From Isoetes taiwanensis (taxonomy: Eukaryota; Streptophyta; Lycopodiopsida; Isoetales; Isoetaceae), in contig JAJEKV010000084.1 of NCBI GenBank assembly GCA_021234155.1, forward strand, positions 124,001 to 188,000: DNA of 64,000 bases. The letters are read 5' to 3'. The position numbers and the translations under genes are program-made. Numbering within the stretch: position 1 is the stretch's first letter; each line of letters begins with the position of its first letter. The notes beneath the pieces are model-generated. The model worked only from the letters and a program-made list of their open reading frames with translations. It was not told the DNA's origin and did not search any database. Positions 60,865 to 64,000 of the stretch are shown one piece after another.

Positions 60865-62475
60865 TGTGACGCTCCCAGAATATATACGACCCTCGGACGT
60901 ATACATACGGGGACTTTCCCATCCCATGGCAATCATCTCACCATGAGCAGGGCCCTCCGTCTATTTCGGGCCATCTATGAAATGAGGCCCGAAAGAAGGA
61001 CACGAAGGGGTCATTCGGCCCACGCCTTCAATGGGACTCCTACGTCGCGGAAGCATGAATACAAGGGTTAGCACACAGCATGAATATACATAAATAACCA
61101 CCACGAAGGGTGGCGAATCCATCTAATATAGCTACGGCATAGAATATGCATCTAATCCTAAGAAAACACCCAGAACCCAGGTTCTACCCCGGCTCAGACT
61201 CCCGTGAGGATCGACTGACGGCTGGGCCTCAAGAGATCAGCAGACCGAGTCTTGGCATGGCGTTGGCTGGCATAGAACATTGGCTAGGGTTGTCCACTCC
61301 ATCCGCCCCTCCTATGCACACTTTGCAGATGGGTCAATTCATGCTATGGCTTCCGCTATAGCCTTCCTCCTGGGCGCAAACTCGGGGCATCACCCTCACG
61401 AGCCTACTCGAGGTTCATGGCCTTTGGTCCGAGATGAGGCGAGGTCGGGGGCGTCCCTTCCGTAATCACAGTGGTTCCATGGGTGAGCTAGAGAATACGT
61501 GCCACATCAGCGACCCAGCATCCGTTCCTGACTTACTCACCCTAAATCTACTCAAAGTGCGGGGGTGCTCCATCTGGATCACACCTCTACACCCGGGGAG
61601 TGTCGACCCATACCCGGCCCTCTCGTGGACCGGCTATCGGGGCCTAGCCCACCATAGGAGTCTCGGGGGAGCCTTGTATGCTCGTGCAAGACCCCACCCC
61701 TCATGTCACCACTGTGTGTTCCTTTGTCCGGTGCTAAGCCATACCATAGCATCTAGGACCCGTGGGTTCTTGTGCACATGCCGTGATTTAATAGGACTCT
61801 ACATGGCTTTCTAGGAGCATACTACAATACACGGCTCGAGGTCTCTACCCCCGTAATCCCCTCGTTTGGTCGATTAACAAAGAATTAACAATCCATCCTT
61901 TCAGGTAGAAACCAGAATTGAATATAAAGAGAACTTGCTTGTACAATCAAGGGTTAGTTTCTATGATTGAATCACAAAGAGAACAGAGAAACGGACACAA
62001 CCAAAGCGTTATCTAGAATCCACATAACCACCTACCCCACTTCTGGCCGGACTCGTTTCCATGGGGCCTCCATCTCCCAGGGAGTTGAGAATTCAGTTGT
62101 TACTTCACAGGGGACGGTCGTTATGGTGATTCTCTGCAGTGTATGATGGCTCGCAGCTCCCCGCCTTCCTTGGTCGATCTTCCGTGAGTCAATCCCGGGG
62201 ATAGGGGTCAAGTTGGCATCCAAACTTGGCAATCCCCATGCTGCCCAATCGATTGGGGCGGTGGCCTTCCCAAATGGTAATTAGCCTAATTTCCTAGGTT
62301 ATAGGTTATTATTATTAATGTGTTAAATTAGCATAGCTAATTTAATCCTTTTAAGGTAACCCCTAGGTTGCAATTAAGTTCCCATACCCCATGGTAGCGT
62401 GGTGGACGTGCTTGTATTTGTATGTGTCCCGTACAAATACATGGCGTGAACCGTATAACTACATGGAACGTCACA
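60865..62475 (-). repeat. 3' LTR of element C
   Basis: About 1.61 kb, TGTGACGTTCCATG (minus strand, at 62475) to GGGAGCGTCACA at 60865. The left flank TCCGA (60860-60864) would be the TSD; its partner is outside the window. Confidence 0.85.
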
Positions 62476-62491
62476 TTCTCCCCTCCTCCTT
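62476..62491 (-). other. Polypurine tract of element C
   Basis: AAGGAGGAGGGGAGAA on the minus strand, next to the LTR; a longer version of the A/B tract. Confidence 0.85.
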
Positions 62492-63004
62492 AAAAATAAT
62501 GTTGTCCTCGGCATTGGGGTTAGTTAATTCAAGACATATCGTGAAGCAATCAATTAGAAAATGAAGTTAAGAATATAACATTAATACGTTGAGATTATAG
62601 TAGTTCGGATAGTAATACATTGAAGTTAAAATATCAAAGTACAAGCACCAGGGTGCCCGATACGAACTTATCATCAAAGGAGTTTAGGACCGAAGTCCGA
62701 TTTAAAACATTCGACAACGTAATTCATACATGTAGACAAAACCAATACGGGGAAAAGTTGGGTCATCAAAGAACCCTCTATACAAGGCGGTGTGACTTGT
62801 TCATTGGCACTCGCACACAACCATATACCCGTAGGTTAATAATATGATTAAGTTGTGGTTGAAGGGACCACCCCCTACAAATAAAAGAAAAAATATCTAG
62901 AAGGGAATCTATCATGTGTACGGCTTGCAATTCATTGTGGCATAAGGAATGGTTGAGTTCCCCGTGATAGCCTAATGAACGCATCCTATTTACTAGATGC
63001 CTTT

Positions 63005-63937
63005 CTAGCAATTCGCGGTCATGTCAACATCAACAATACACCACGTCCTAGAGAACACGAAGGTGATCTCATCATCGGTTATTATTATCATATACGATGC
63101 ATCTACCCCTCTAGAACATGATTCTCGGTAAATCAAGCCTTCAAGCTTACCGCCGGGAGCGGGGTTGATAGCATCGTTGATGGTGCGGCCTTGAGATTCC
63201 CGCATGAAGTCCGGATAGTGCTTCTCAAGGTCTATCTTCATCACCCAGGTAGCATCCTCAACTGGTAAGTGCTTCCACTTGACCAAGTATTGTAACATTT
63301 GAGTCCTTCTGGTCTGTTTGTAAGCTCGATCAAGAAGAGCTTCAGGCACTATTTCCAGCTGCTCTTCAGTCATTTCTAGGAGAGTTGGGGTATCCAAAAC
63401 CTCCTCTGGGTCAGGGGTGTGTTGCTTCAGAAGACTCACGTGAAAGACCTTGTGGATCTTCAAGCGGGGTGGCAGGTCCAAGCGATATGCTTGTTCTCCG
63501 ACGCGTTCAGTAATCTTGAACGGCCCAGCCCATCTGGGTGCCAACTTCTTACAGTTACCAATTTTAAGCTTGGCTTGTTTTACTTTGATCTTAAGCCAAA
63601 CCGATTCGCCCACCTGGAAGATCCGTGGGGTTCGGTGCTTATCCGCTAGACTCTTCTGACGACTGCGTGCGGCCAATAAGTAGCCCCGAACTTCCTCCAC
63701 CAAGGCCTGCATTTCTAAAAGGAGTTGTTGAGAGACCTCCACTTTAGAAACAGGGTTATGCCACGTGTCTGGAGTAAGACATTGATAGCCATAATTTATC
63801 ATGAAGGGAGACATTTTAGAAGACTCCTGCTTTGTACTGTTATAGGCGAATTCTACCAAGTAAATATAATCCGCCCATTGTGACTGTTTACTCCATACAT
63901 AGCTTCGTAGCATATCTTCGATAATCCCGATTGACAC
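63005..63937 (-). pseudogene. Integrase C-terminus and chromodomain, element C
   Basis: A long open frame reads FAYNSTKQESSKMSPFMINY, KQAKLKIGNCKKLAPRWAGP, KIHKVFHVSLLKQHTPDPEE and the chromodomain YLVKWKHLPVEDATWVMKID, then about 60 further residues without match. Just upstream the integrase core ends STAYHPQTDGQT and then meets a TAA at 63940-63942, with a shifted frame at the point where the third catalytic residue (Glu) is expected. The integrase of this copy is therefore inactive. The remainder of pol is outside the window. Confidence 0.85.
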
Positions 63938-64000
63938 GCTTACGTTTGACCATCTGTCTGAGGATGGTAGGCTGTACTCATGGCAAGCTTGGTCTGGATG

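Larger units (their letters stand above)
60865..64000 (-). mobile_element. Element C: chromovirus, 3' part, continues beyond window
   Basis: On the minus strand: integrase end and chromodomain (63937-63005), conserved 3' region, polypurine tract and a complete 3' LTR. The relation to A and B is clear from protein, tract and LTR ends, but the LTR body has diverged, so it is a sister subfamily. The 5' half lies to the right of the window, so whether it carries the accessory genes cannot be seen. Confidence 0.88.

Overview
This is nuclear DNA of a land plant: introns with GT-AG borders, LTR retrotransposons primed from initiator tRNA-Met, LINEs, a degenerate PPR gene and a nuclear-type tRNA. A Tctex-type dynein light-chain gene at about 37.1-37.8 kb points to a lineage with flagellated sperm (fern, lycophyte, bryophyte or similar) rather than a flowering plant. 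The species is not identified. Most of the window is mobile DNA; few host genes look intact.

Layout. 1-2.4 kb: an acidic ORF, a broken FCP1-like phosphatase gene, a small TATA-driven ORF, and recurring AAATCGCGCC-type palindromes. 2.4-12.2 kb: element A, a decayed, internally deleted Ty3/gypsy chromovirus on + (LTRs, 5-bp TSD CATTC). 12.2-30 kb: an OSB/SSB-like exon, four 5'-truncated LINEs, (GA)n tracts, a PPR relic and many short tandem duplications. 30.1-31.2 kb: an intact 379-residue membrane-protein gene on -. 33.3-34.8 kb: a small non-autonomous LTR element. 37.1-37.8 kb: dynein light-chain exons. 38.5 kb: a tRNA gene. 39.3-41.8 kb: a Crypton-like tyrosine-recombinase gene interrupted by a MITE. 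42.05-57.66 kb: element B, a chromovirus on - (TSD AAAAC), whose 3' LTR is split by a 2,969-bp Mutator-like TIR element carrying a SWIM zinc-finger gene and DNA-methyltransferase-like exons. 60.9-64.0 kb: the 3' part of a third chromovirus, C.

The most striking content is in element B. Between its leader and gag lie two extra genes. The first starts MARTKQTAR, the histone H3 tail, and ends, after a long charged insert, in a recognisable H3 histone fold of canonical length. The second is an uninterrupted 513-codon ORF of unknown function with an acidic stretch. Each has its own upstream module: two long palindromes (outer arms GTCTCACA/TGTGAGAC), then an identical CTATAAATAG box about 100-115 bp before the ATG. 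Element A keeps the module, a frame-broken ARTK start and the middle of the H3-like protein at the same place, so the cassette belongs to the family and is not a chance insertion in B. I know of no described plant LTR retrotransposon carrying a histone H3-like gene, but I could not search for one.

Element A differs from its relatives mainly at CAG/CTG sites, which may be a sequencing artefact at methylated CHG positions or real mutation. Its frameshifts should therefore be read with care.
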